This document shows, piece after piece, positions 54,034-62,295 of a stretch of DNA of 64,000 bases. The notes beneath the pieces were generated by a model that was given only the letters and a program-made list of their open reading frames with translations, made no database searches and was not told the origin of the DNA. The stretch comes from Collinsella sp. AF20-14LB (GTDB lineage Bacteria; Actinomycetota; Coriobacteriia; Coriobacteriales; Coriobacteriaceae): contig NZ_QRWD01000003.1 in the NCBI RefSeq assembly GCF_003459505.1, positions 62,001 to 126,000 of the forward strand, read 5' to 3'. How positions within the stretch are numbered: position 1 is the first letter of the stretch; each line of letters begins with the position of its first letter. A program made the position numbers and the translations under genes.

Positions 54034-55338
54034 CTACTGGTTGTCAGCAGCCGAGAAATCCATATCGAGCGAAGAAACGGCCCAGCCGATATGGTTGTCG
54101 GAGCGCACGAATTTGACGGTGTACTCCTGCTCGCCGCCCTTGGACAGCGATGCCTTCACCTTGGCGGTCGTCTCGGTCATGGACTGATCCATGCCCTCGA
54201 CGGACACGGTGGCACCCTGCGGAATCGAGGAGATGATCATCGACTTAGCGTCCTCGGACAGGCTCGAGGCCAGGCAAGACTCGGCCTTTGCGGCGTCACC
54301 GTCGCCGGCAGCCTGGAACAGATCGGTAACGACAGACTCCTGAGACGGGAAGCCAAAGCCGCGCGTGTAGGCAAAGCCCAGACCGCCCGCGGCGATCAAA
54401 ATAAGCAGAAGCAGCACGATGAAGACTTTGAGACCCGTATGGCGATGGCGACGACGGACCTTGGCCTGCTTACGATCCTGACGGTCCTGCTGGACCATCT
54501 CGGACTCGGACAGCGTAAAGAAGCCGGTGTCCGAGGGATCAGGCATAAACTGACCGGTCGCGCCCGTAGGATCGAGCGGATCGACGGCAGGAGCGTCCAT
54601 CGCGGGCGCCGGAGCCGTGGCCATAGCCGTCTGGGCAGACAGCGCGGCAAGCGAATCCTGCACGCGGGCAAGCTCATCGGCCTGCTCGGAGGTGAGCTGG
54701 TAGATGCCATCGGCAGTAGCGGCATTAAAGGCGTCGAGTGCGTCGGAGGGACGGCCGGCGGCAGAAAGCGCCTGACCCATGCCGGCGTTGAGCGCACGCG
54801 TGTCGTCGCGGGGGCCGGCAAAGTCGATAGCCGTGCGGTAAGTCTCCACGGCATCCGCCGGACGGCCGAGCTTAATGAAGCAACGACCGAGCTCGCCGAG
54901 TGCGGCGGCAGGAGCCGGATTGGCGCCGTCGATGGCAGCCTGACGGAAGGCGGTTCCCGCGTTGGCATAGTCGCCCGACTGGAACAGCGCATTGCCCAGG
55001 CCCAGATAGGCCTTGAACGGCGTGGCATAGGAAGCATCCTGCGTAGCGGCAGAGAAAGCCTGAGCGGCCGTCGTGTAGTCGCCCACGGCGGCGAGCGCCT
55101 TGCCGCGGTTGGTGAGCAGCGCGCCGCGCTTGCCGTAGGTACCGTCGTTGAGGGCGGCGGCATAGGCCTCGGCGGCCTCGGCATACATGCCCAGGTGCAT
55201 CAAGGCGTTGCCACGAAGGTGATCGGCCTCGCCCATAATCTCATCGGGAGTCTTTGCCGCCCCAAGCATCTGGGCTGCAGCGGAAAAATCACCCGCGCGG
55301 TAAGCGGCGCGGCCCTGTTGGATCAGCTGGCTATTCAA
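54034..55338 (-). CDS. TPR-repeat single-span membrane protein
   Basis: 434 residues, function unknown. About residues 1-210 are tetratricopeptide-like repeats (GRAAYRAGDFSAAAQML, GNALFQSGDYANAGTAFRQAA, GRCFIKLGRPADAVETYRTA), predicted cytosolic. A proline/alanine linker and a very basic stretch (DRKQAKVRRRHRH) precede a membrane helix at about 305-326. The outer part of about 105 residues (SVVTDLFQAAGDGDAAKAESCL...) resembles DUF4878-like lumazine-binding folds. TTG 55338 after AAAGGGGACTTCC. Twelve bases after the cyclophilin gene. Confidence 0.75.
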   Translation of the reverse strand: MNSQLIQQGRAAYRAGDFSAAAQMLGAAKTPDEIMGEADHLRGNALMHLGMYAEAAEAYAAALNDGTYGKRGALLTNRGKALAAVGDYTTAAQAFSAATQDASYATPFKAYLGLGNALFQSGDYANAGTAFRQAAIDGANPAPAAALGELGRCFIKLGRPADAVETYRTAIDFAGPRDDTRALNAGMGQALSAAGRPSDALDAFNAATADGIYQLTSEQADELARVQDSLAALSAQTAMATAPAPAMDAPAVDPLDPTGATGQFMPDPSDTGFFTLSESEMVQQDRQDRKQAKVRRRHRHTGLKVFIVLLLLILIAAGGLGFAYTRGFGFPSQESVVTDLFQAAGDGDAAKAESCLASSLSEDAKSMIISSIPQGATVSVEGMDQSMTETTAKVKASLSKGGEQEYTVKFVRSDNHIGWAVSSLDMDFSAADNQ

Positions 55339-55349
55339 GGAAGTCCCCT

Positions 55350-55892
55350 TTACTCGTGAACGATCTCGACATGGACGATCTCGTCGCCGGCACGCAGCTG
55401 CGAAATCACATCGAGACCCTCGACCGTGGTACCAAAGACGGTGTAACCGGAATCGAGGTTATGCTGGGCACCCAGGCAGAAGTAGAACTGCGAACCCGCG
55501 GAATCGGGGTCCATGGAGCGTGCCATGGCAAGGGCGCCATCGACATGGCTGTTGCGCGGATTGGTGGCAAACTCGCCCTTGATGCAGTAGCCGGGGCCAC
55601 CGGTACCGGGCATACCGTCGGGGCCTTCAAGACCGGCAGCGACGTCGGCGCCGGACATGTCGCGGGTATTGGGGTCGCCGCCCTGGATAACAAAACCGGG
55701 CACATAGCGATGGAACTTAAGGCCATCATAGAAGCCCATCGTGGAAAGCTCGCAGAAGTTCGCGACATGAATGGGAGCGCCCTCGCCGTCAAACTTGACC
55801 TTGATGGCACCCTTCGACGTCTCGATTACGGCGCACTCGTCGCCGACAAGCTGATACTCGGGCGTGTAGAGCTCTTTCTTAAAACCAAACAT
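55350..55892 (-). CDS. Peptidyl-prolyl cis-trans isomerase, cyclophilin type
   Basis: Cytosolic cyclophilin of 180 residues with no signal peptide. KGAIKVKFDGEGAPIHVANFCEL, FHRYVPGFVIQGGD (catalytic arginine), GSQFYFCLGAQHNLD and YTVFGTTVEGLDV are conserved. ATG 55892 follows AGGAAGGAACCAC. It leads a two-gene unit with the TPR membrane protein. Confidence 0.93.
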   Translation of the reverse strand: MFGFKKELYTPEYQLVGDECAVIETSKGAIKVKFDGEGAPIHVANFCELSTMGFYDGLKFHRYVPGFVIQGGDPNTRDMSGADVAAGLEGPDGMPGTGGPGYCIKGEFATNPRNSHVDGALAMARSMDPDSAGSQFYFCLGAQHNLDSGYTVFGTTVEGLDVISQLRAGDEIVHVEIVHE

Positions 55893-55931
55893 GTGGTTCC
55901 TTCCTCGTGCGTTTAAAGCATATTTGTACGA

Positions 55932-55961
55932 ATTGTAGCAATAAGCACGGGTTTACATCAA
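55932..55961 (-). promoter_or_regulatory. Promoter of the cyclophilin-TPR unit
   Basis: Minus strand TTGATG (55961-55956), 18-base spacer, TACAAT (55937-55932; five of six). Leader about 35 bases. Confidence 0.6.
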
Positions 55962-55999
55962 TTGCGCACGTAGGTTATGCCGACTATGGCGAACTAATT

Positions 56000-57142
56000 T
56001 TAGGAACGCTGCTGCGGCTTCCAGGAACCCACATTGGCATCGTACTGGTTCAGCGCGCTGTTGCCGCCCTGCGCGATGGGCGCCAGGATCTCGCTTTGGT
56101 GGGAACTCATCGACTCGCCATCGGGAATGGCCAGCGAGATATCCCAGCTCTGGCAGATCACGTCGACGCGCTCATACATCCACTCGACAAGCTGCTTTAA
56201 GTGGGCGATGTCATCCGCATAGACCGTATCGTCCTGTACTTTCAGGTTGTTGAGCTCATCTTGCGTCTTTTTGATCTGGTCGCGCAGGGCGTAGGCACTC
56301 TGCGACAGCTCCTGACGGGTGGACAGCGGCGTTCGGAGATAACCGTTGTTAAAGGAATCGATGACCTCGCCGATCTGGTCCTCGTCAGCGTAGGACACGA
56401 TGGTCTGATACAGACCGTCGAGCCTGGTATAGAGCTGATCATCGGTGAGCACGGTTTCTTCCTGAACCACCTCGGCAGAATCGCCCTGCTTGGTATCGTC
56501 CTCAGTCGCCTCGCCCTTTTGACGCGTGGGGAAGGTGGTTTGTGCAGCTTGGCCAAACTGGTCGTAGAAGCCAGGCATAACACCCATGGGATCGGTCGTC
56601 ACGAACCAATAGGCACCACCGCACACGACGGCAAGGACCGCGATGATAATGAGCGGCTTGGGAATATGACGCTTATGCTTGTGATAGGCGTCCTCGTCGG
56701 GGTGCACCTTGCGCTTGGGTTTTTGAGCATCGTCATGCAGGGAAACGGGCGTGGGAATATCGACCTTGGGGATACCGAAATCCTTATCGAAAGCTGGCAG
56801 CACGCAGGTCTCATTGGGGTCGGCGGCGTCCGAAAGCACCGCAGCGGCAGAGGCCGGCGCATGCGGCACCTCGGTATCGATCTGCTCTTGCGTTAGGCGC
56901 GGAAAGCCCGCCGTGCGGCCCGCTGCCAGGTCGGATGCTGCCGCATCCTCGGAGAGGATACCCGGAGCGGGGCGTCCGCATTTGGGGCACGTACGATCAT
57001 GCGGAGAAAGACGAGCACCGCAGCCCTCACAGAACACGAACTCGGTGTGCTCGGGACCATCGCCCGGACCCACATAGGCGTTGCAGTAGGGGCAGAACGA
57101 GGCGCCGTCCTCGATAGTCTTAAGGCAATGCGGGCAGATCAC
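56000..57142 (-). CDS. Double zinc-ribbon single-span membrane protein
   Basis: 380 residues, function unknown. Two N-terminal zinc ribbons: C3/C6/C17/C20 and C38/C41/C52/C55. Then a disordered, acidic linker, a basic KHKRHIPK stretch, a membrane helix at about 161-181, and an outer helical domain of about 200 residues with possible coiled coil (ELSQSAYALRDQIKKTQDEL). GTG 57142 (giving M-I-C-P-H-C) is five bases after AGAGG; an upstream in-frame TTG lacks a site. Its layout parallels the nearby TPR membrane protein. Confidence 0.75.
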   Translation of the reverse strand: MICPHCLKTIEDGASFCPYCNAYVGPGDGPEHTEFVFCEGCGARLSPHDRTCPKCGRPAPGILSEDAAASDLAAGRTAGFPRLTQEQIDTEVPHAPASAAAVLSDAADPNETCVLPAFDKDFGIPKVDIPTPVSLHDDAQKPKRKVHPDEDAYHKHKRHIPKPLIIIAVLAVVCGGAYWFVTTDPMGVMPGFYDQFGQAAQTTFPTRQKGEATEDDTKQGDSAEVVQEETVLTDDQLYTRLDGLYQTIVSYADEDQIGEVIDSFNNGYLRTPLSTRQELSQSAYALRDQIKKTQDELNNLKVQDDTVYADDIAHLKQLVEWMYERVDVICQSWDISLAIPDGESMSSHQSEILAPIAQGGNSALNQYDANVGSWKPQQRS

Positions 57143-57245
57143 GGCATCCTCTTTTCGAAGCAATTCAAATAATCGAGGTTAGAGCATAACATCGCCACGG
57201 CCCCACAGGAGCAAGGCACCAATTCAACATCGCCAGGGCGCGTAG

Positions 57246-59963
57246 TTACTTCTTCTTTTTGCTCGGCATCGAGACTTTGATGCCTTGGGCGGACTTGGTT
57301 ACGCGAGAGCGCTTGGCTCCGCTACCCTTCTTTTTCTTGGGCTGGGCCTGGGCCACGCCCTCGAGTGCGCGGGCCTCGGCCTCGCGAGCGGTGCGATCTT
57401 CGCGGCGCTGCGCCATGTCGGCGGCGACGCGCTTGGCAAAACGCTCGGCCGTCGAACCCGTCGAGCTCACCTTGCCGCCACCGCGACCCAGGTGGACGCG
57501 CACACCGCGGCCAAAACCAGTTGCGGCATGACGACGACGCGGCTTGAGCGAATCCATCATCGTGGCGAGCTTAAAGAACACCGAGCAGGTAAAGACCACG
57601 ATGACAGCCAAGATTACCATCTGGCCCATCGACAGGTTGGCAATAGACAGCAGCTCCGGGAATCCGATAACGCCCACCAGGATGCCGGCGACAACAAACA
57701 CGAAGAGCACCACACGTAAGGGCGTGAGAGGCTGCGAGATGCGCCAGATCAGGCTGACGCTCGCCGCGCACGACGTAAGCAGGCACATCGTAGACAGCGT
57801 GAGCTGGCTAAAGCCAAACACGCGCGCCACAAAGATATCGAGCGCCGCGGCCAAAATGACCGCAATCGACGCCGGCAGTGCCCGCTTGAGCACGTTCGTC
57901 AGGAACGACCCCTTCACGCGAGCATTGTTGGGCTCCAGGCCCAACACAAAGCCCGGCGCGCCGATGCAGAAGAAGTTGATGAGCGTCATCTGAATCGGCT
58001 CGAAAGGGTACGGCGGCAGCGCGATGCACAGCGCCGCCAGGCCCATCGAGAACAGCGTCTTAGTCAGGAACAGCGAAGCCGAACGCTGCAGGTTGTTGAT
58101 GGAGCGACGGCCCTCGGCCACCACGGCGGGCATCGAGGCAAAGTCGTTGTCGACGAGCACGATCTCGGCCACGTTACGCGCGGCATCGGAGCCGGCCGCC
58201 ATGGCCACGGAGCAGTCGGCCTCCTTGAGCGCCAGCACGTCGTTGACGCCGTCGCCTGTCATGGCCACGGTGTGCTCGCGGCGCTTGAGCGCCTGCACGA
58301 GCTCGCGCTTCTGCTGCGGGGTCACACGACCAAAGACATGGTAGCGGTCCACTGCGGCATCGAGCTTGGCCGGCGTATCGAGCGTCGTGGCGTCCACATA
58401 AGCGTCCGCCCCCGGCACGCCCACCACGCGCGCGATCGACGACACCGTACGCGGGTCGTCGCCACTGATCACGTTGAGCGTCACGCCCTGCTCGTTAAAG
58501 TAGCCGATGGTCTCGGCCGCCGAGGTACGAATCTCGTCGCGGATGGTCACAAAGCCCACGGGCTCGGCCTCGCCCACCATATCGCCATCGGGGGTAAAGC
58601 CGTCCACGCGCGCCACCACGAGCACGCGGCAGGTATCGGCAAGCTCGGCGACACGGTTCTCGACCTGGGCAAACGCACGATCAGAGAGCACAAACTGCGC
58701 CGCACCCATCACATAGGAGCCCTGTGCAAACGACGCGCCGCTCCACTTTTTGGAAGACGAGAACGGAATGACCGACAGCGGCTCGGACACCTCGACCGGA
58801 CGGTCGGCGTAATAGTTGAGCAGCGCCTGACAGGTCTCGTTGGCATCGGCCGAAGTCGCACGCGCCACGTTAGCCAGAGCAAAATCGAGCACCGTGGTAT
58901 CGACGGGAACGGCGGCGTCGCCCTCCCCCGCACCCATACCCTCGACCGGCAGCGGATACGTACCCTCGACCTCCATGCGACCCGACGTGATGGTGCCCGT
59001 CTTGTCCAGGCACAGCACGTCGACGCGAGCGAGCGTCTCGATGCAGTAAAGCTGCTGCGCCAGCACCTTGCGGCGGGCCAGGCGCACCGTGGCGATGGCG
59101 AGCACCGACGAGGTCAGAAGCACCAGGCCTTGCGGGATCATGCCCAGCAGGGCGCCCACCGTGGACAGCAGCGCCGACGAAGGCACACGACCGGCCAGCA
59201 GCTCGGAGAAACACCACGAAAGCGCGCTATCGCCCGGGGTTCCGGCGGCATCCCACAGCTCGCTCACACTCGAGGCAAACAACGCCAAACCGAGCGGGAT
59301 CATGATGATGCTCGCAAAGCGCACGATGGCGTTAAGCGCGTTCATGATCTCGGAATTGACCTTTTTGACGTACTTGGCCTCGTTATTAATTTTGGCCACG
59401 TAGTTGTCGGCGCCGACATGGATCACGCGGGCGCGCAGCAGGCCCGAGTCGATAAAGCTGCCGCTCATGAGCTCGGAACCGGGCTGTTTCTTAATAAGGT
59501 CGCTCTCGCCCGTCAGCAGGCTCTCGTTCACGAGCGCCTCGCCCGAAACCACCACGGCGTCAGCGGGAATCTGGTCGCCACGCCCCAGGCGGATGATGTC
59601 GTCGAGCACGATCTGATCCAGGTCGAGCTCAACCTCGGAGCCGTCGCGCACCGCGATGGCCTTCTTGGAGGTCAGCAGCGTGAGCTTATCGACCATCTTC
59701 TTGGAACGCATGGACTGAATGACGCCAATAGCGGTATTGAGGAACACCACGAACAGGAACGTCAGATTCTTAAACGAACCGGTCAAAATGACCAGGAACG
59801 CCAAGATCACGTTGATCAAATTGAACAGCGTGCAGAGGTTCTCGATGATGAGCTCTTTGACCGACTTGGTCTTGAGCTCCATGTTGCGGTTGATCTTACC
59901 GGCGGCGATGCGCTCCTCGACCTCGGCGGTCGAGAGTCCGCGCTCGATATCCGTTGCTGCCAT
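57246..59963 (-). CDS. Cation-transporting P-type ATPase, CtpE-like
   Basis: About 905 residues. Phosphorylated D320 in CLDKTGTITSG, TGES loop in LLTGESDLI, MTGDGVNDVLALKEADCSVAM hinge, and ten predicted membrane segments. The IPQGLVLLTSSVLAIATVRLARR segment in the fourth helix resembles mycobacterial CtpE and Gram-positive relatives, which favours calcium or another divalent ion, not a heavy metal (no CPx, no N-terminal metal domain). The last about 60 residues are cytosolic, arginine/lysine-rich and end in a lysine run. The start is uncertain: ATG 59963 has a GGGA at six bases; ATG 59975 is an alternative. Confidence 0.88.
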   Translation of the reverse strand: MAATDIERGLSTAEVEERIAAGKINRNMELKTKSVKELIIENLCTLFNLINVILAFLVILTGSFKNLTFLFVVFLNTAIGVIQSMRSKKMVDKLTLLTSKKAIAVRDGSEVELDLDQIVLDDIIRLGRGDQIPADAVVVSGEALVNESLLTGESDLIKKQPGSELMSGSFIDSGLLRARVIHVGADNYVAKINNEAKYVKKVNSEIMNALNAIVRFASIIMIPLGLALFASSVSELWDAAGTPGDSALSWCFSELLAGRVPSSALLSTVGALLGMIPQGLVLLTSSVLAIATVRLARRKVLAQQLYCIETLARVDVLCLDKTGTITSGRMEVEGTYPLPVEGMGAGEGDAAVPVDTTVLDFALANVARATSADANETCQALLNYYADRPVEVSEPLSVIPFSSSKKWSGASFAQGSYVMGAAQFVLSDRAFAQVENRVAELADTCRVLVVARVDGFTPDGDMVGEAEPVGFVTIRDEIRTSAAETIGYFNEQGVTLNVISGDDPRTVSSIARVVGVPGADAYVDATTLDTPAKLDAAVDRYHVFGRVTPQQKRELVQALKRREHTVAMTGDGVNDVLALKEADCSVAMAAGSDAARNVAEIVLVDNDFASMPAVVAEGRRSINNLQRSASLFLTKTLFSMGLAALCIALPPYPFEPIQMTLINFFCIGAPGFVLGLEPNNARVKGSFLTNVLKRALPASIAVILAAALDIFVARVFGFSQLTLSTMCLLTSCAASVSLIWRISQPLTPLRVVLFVFVVAGILVGVIGFPELLSIANLSMGQMVILAVIVVFTCSVFFKLATMMDSLKPRRRHAATGFGRGVRVHLGRGGGKVSSTGSTAERFAKRVAADMAQRREDRTAREAEARALEGVAQAQPKKKKGSGAKRSRVTKSAQGIKVSMPSKKKK

Positions 59964-59993
59964 ACCACGTCCCATCACGTCGCGTCGGTATAA

Positions 59994-60028
59994 GAAAAAC
60001 CGCCCGGACCATGCGAGGTTCGGACGGT
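59994..60028 (-). terminator. Terminator of the tRNA-Arg gene
   Basis: Minus strand ACCGTCCGAACC - TCGCAT - GGTCCGGGCGGT with one mismatch and one G-U, then TTTTTC. It lies 12 bases after the tRNA 3' end. Confidence 0.82.
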
Positions 60029-60039
60029 CTTACGTTCGA

Positions 60040-60116
60040 TGGTGCCCCATGTTGGATTCGAACCAACGGCCTTCTGCTCCGGAGGCAGACGCTCTAATCC
60101 CCTGAGCTAATAGGGC
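60040..60116 (-). tRNA. tRNA-Arg (anticodon CCG)
   Basis: 77 bases including encoded CCA. Cloverleaf by eye: acceptor GCCCTAT/ATGGGGC, D stem GCTC/GAGC, anticodon stem TCTGC/GCAGA with loop CTCCGGA (anticodon CCG, reads CGG), five-base variable loop, T stem GTTGG/CCAAC with TTCGAAT. It has its own strong promoter and terminator. Confidence 0.95.
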
Positions 60117-60127
60117 CAACGGTTGGC

Positions 60128-60157
60128 ATTATACCCAAGTGCACCACGGGCTATCAA
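60128..60157 (-). promoter_or_regulatory. tRNA-Arg promoter
   Basis: Minus strand TTGATA (60157-60152), 18-base spacer, perfect TATAAT (60133-60128). The tRNA begins 12 bases further on. Strongest vegetative promoter seen in the window. Confidence 0.85.
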
Positions 60158-60236
60158 AATAAAAGAAAAAGCTTTGCAATTCCGGGGAAGACGCGGCGCA
60201 ACGGCTCACTTTAGAAGGCAAAAGCGAATCAGATAG

Positions 60237-60242
60237 TATAAA
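60237..60242 (+). promoter_or_regulatory. Candidate -10 of the aroF operon
   Basis: TATAAA, with transcription start expected at about 60248-60250, which coincides with the ATG of a small leader ORF. No good -35 is visible 16-18 bases upstream. Confidence 0.45.
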
Positions 60243-60247
60243 CTCTC

Positions 60248-60322
60248 ATGCACCATATACACGGCTCGCGATGCGGGCCGTTTTTGCAAGGGTTATCCAT
60301 CGAGGTGAGAGGCACACCATGA
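60248..60322 (+). CDS. Putative 24-residue leader ORF of the aroF operon
   Basis: ATG 60248 opens a 24-codon frame (begins M-H-H-I-H-G-S-R-C) whose TGA overlaps the aroF ATG as ATGA. It has no ribosome site and, if the -10 at 60237 is used, would be translated from a leaderless message. It contains a terminator-like hairpin. It has one Phe and no Trp or Tyr, so it is not a classic aromatic leader peptide. Translation is not proven. Confidence 0.4.
   Translation: MHHIHGSRCGPFLQGLSIEVRGTP
60261..60285 (+). terminator. Terminator-like hairpin in the aroF leader
   Basis: ACGGC-T-CGC - GAT - GCG-G-GCCGT followed by TTTTT. Eight pairs with a mismatch. It lies 34 bases before aroF and inside the leader ORF, so it is an attenuator candidate. 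Confidence 0.6.
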
Positions 60323-61341
60323 TTGCAATTTTAAAGCAGAGCGCCAGCGACGAGGCCGTCAGCCATATCGTCAGCTGGATTGAGAAAAAGGGTCTGAAGA
60401 CCGATGTCTCGCGCGGCGAGAACGAGACGATCATCGGCCTGGTGGGCGATACGACCAAGATCGACCCGTTCCTGCTCGAGTCCATGGACGTCGTCGAGCG
60501 CGTGCAGCGCGTCTCCGAGCCGTTCAAGCGCGCCAACCGCAAGTTCCACCCCGAGGACTCCGTCATCGACTGCGGCCACGGCGTACATGTAGGCGGCGAC
60601 CAGTTCCAGGTCATCGCCGGCCCGTGCTCCGTCGAGGGCGAGAACCTCATCCGCATCGCCCGCCGCGTGAAGGCCGCCGGCGCCACGATGTTGCGCGGCG
60701 GCGCCTACAAGCCCCGCACCTCCCCGTACGCCTACCAGGGCATGGGTCCCGCCGGCCTGGACCTGCTGTGCGAGGCGTCTGCCGAGCTCGACATGCCGAT
60801 CGTCACCGAGATCATGGACCCGCGCGACGTGCAGGTCTTCCTGGACAAGAAGATCGACGTCATGCAGATCGGCGCCCGCAACGCCCAGAACTTCCCTCTG
60901 CTCAAAGAGGTCGGCAAGACCAAGACTCCGATCTTGCTTAAGCGCGGCATGTCCGGCACGATCGATGAGCTGCTCATGGCCGCCGAATACATCATGAGCG
61001 AGGGCAACGATAACGTCATCCTGTGCGAGCGCGGCATCCGCACCTTCGAGACCCGCACCCGCAACACCTTCGACCTCAACGCCGTGCCGGTGCTGCACCA
61101 CCTGTCGCACCTGCCCGTCGTCGCCGACCCCAGCCACGCCACCGGTTACACCCGCTACGTTGAGCCCATGGCGCTCGCCGCGACCGCCTGCGGTGCCAAC
61201 GGGCTGGAGATCGAGGTCCACGACGAGCCGAGCCGCGCCTGGTCAGACGGCGCTCAGGCCCTCACCCCCGATCAGTTCGACGACACCATGCGCCGCATCC
61301 GAGCCATCCGCGAGGTCGTCTGCCAAGAGACCATGGAGTAG
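60319..61341 (+). CDS. aroF: DAHP synthase, Thermotoga type with N-terminal regulatory domain
   Basis: First step of the shikimate pathway, condensing PEP and erythrose 4-phosphate. The N-terminal about 70 residues form the ferredoxin-like (ACT-like) domain that mediates feedback inhibition by Tyr/Phe in T. maritima. The barrel follows with VIAGPCSVEGENLIRIA, LRGGAYKPRTSPYAYQG, IGARNAQNFPLL, PILLKRGMS, CERGIRTFE and VVADPSHATG. 340 residues. ATG 60319 is chosen for GAGAGG upstream; an earlier in-frame ATG (60271) lies inside the leader hairpin. Confidence 0.95.
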   Translation: MIAILKQSASDEAVSHIVSWIEKKGLKTDVSRGENETIIGLVGDTTKIDPFLLESMDVVERVQRVSEPFKRANRKFHPEDSVIDCGHGVHVGGDQFQVIAGPCSVEGENLIRIARRVKAAGATMLRGGAYKPRTSPYAYQGMGPAGLDLLCEASAELDMPIVTEIMDPRDVQVFLDKKIDVMQIGARNAQNFPLLKEVGKTKTPILLKRGMSGTIDELLMAAEYIMSEGNDNVILCERGIRTFETRTRNTFDLNAVPVLHHLSHLPVVADPSHATGYTRYVEPMALAATACGANGLEIEVHDEPSRAWSDGAQALTPDQFDDTMRRIRAIREVVCQETME

Positions 61342-61344
61342 CCC

Positions 61345-62259
61345 ATGGGTACGGTGAGAAACGCGCGCGTTAACCAGGGCGGCCCCAAGTGCGCCGGCAT
61401 TGTGGGCCTGGGTCTCATCGGCGGCAGCTTTGCCCGCGGCTATGCGCAGGCGGGCGTCCGCGTGCTGGCCTGGGACCCCGATGACGATGTCATGACGGCC
61501 GCCAGCATGGGCACTGTCGCCGGAGAGCTCAACGACGAGACGCTCGGCGAATGCGACATCATCGTCCTGGCTTGCTACCCCGAAGCCTGCATCGAGTGGC
61601 TCGAGGCGCACGCCCAGGCGCTCGCCGACGCCACCGACACCGAGGCCATCATGGGCCCCGTGGTGATCGACACGGTGGGCGTCAAGGGCATCGTGTGCGA
61701 GCGCGCCTTTGAGCTTGCCCGCGAGCACGGCTTTTACTTTGTGGGCGCGCACCCCATGGCGGGTACGCAGTACTCGGGCTATGCGCACTCCCGCGCCGAC
61801 CTGTTCCAGGGCGCGCCGCTCGTGCTCGTGCCGCCCGCGGTGGACGACGCGCTCAAGCTGGAACTTTTGGGCCAGGTGCGCGAGATGGTACGCCCCTTGG
61901 GCTTTGGCAAGTTCAGCGTGACCACCGCAGCCGAGCACGACCGCGTCATCGCCTTCACGAGCCAGCTTGCGCACGTGGTATCCAACGCCTACGTCAAGAG
62001 CCCCACTGCCCAGGTCCACCACGGCTTTTCGGCCGGTAGCTACCGCGATCTCACCCGCGTGGCGCACCTCAACCCGCAAATGTGGTCCGAGCTCATGATC
62101 GACGACGCCGACGCGCTCGCCTTCGAGATCGACCATCTGATCGAGTCGCTTGGCGCCTACAGCCGTGCACTCAAGGACCGCGACCAGCGCTATCTGGAGA
62201 ATCTCCTTGCCGAGGGCGACCGCATTAAGCGCGCACTCGACGACGAGGCCTCCCACTAG
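61345..62259 (+). CDS. tyrA: Prephenate dehydrogenase
   Basis: NAD(P)-dependent step to hydroxyphenylpyruvate or, in arogenate forms, to tyrosine. Rossmann motif IVGLGLIGGSFARG (about 19-32), the DTVGVKG segment, GAHPMAGTQYSGY with the catalytic histidine, and FTSQLAHVVSNAY. 304 residues and no ACT domain, so inhibition probably rests on aroF. ATG 61345 with TGGAG upstream, three bases after the aroF stop. Confidence 0.92.
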   Translation: MGTVRNARVNQGGPKCAGIVGLGLIGGSFARGYAQAGVRVLAWDPDDDVMTAASMGTVAGELNDETLGECDIIVLACYPEACIEWLEAHAQALADATDTEAIMGPVVIDTVGVKGIVCERAFELAREHGFYFVGAHPMAGTQYSGYAHSRADLFQGAPLVLVPPAVDDALKLELLGQVREMVRPLGFGKFSVTTAAEHDRVIAFTSQLAHVVSNAYVKSPTAQVHHGFSAGSYRDLTRVAHLNPQMWSELMIDDADALAFEIDHLIESLGAYSRALKDRDQRYLENLLAEGDRIKRALDDEASH

Positions 62260-62295
62260 ACCACCTATCACGCCAGGTCGAAAGGACCGAAGCTT

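Noticed and set aside
60271..60318. Upstream ATG extending aroF by 16 residues
   Set aside because: The ATG sits inside the leader hairpin with no ribosome site; ATG 60319 has GAGAGG upstream and begins at the conserved N-terminus.
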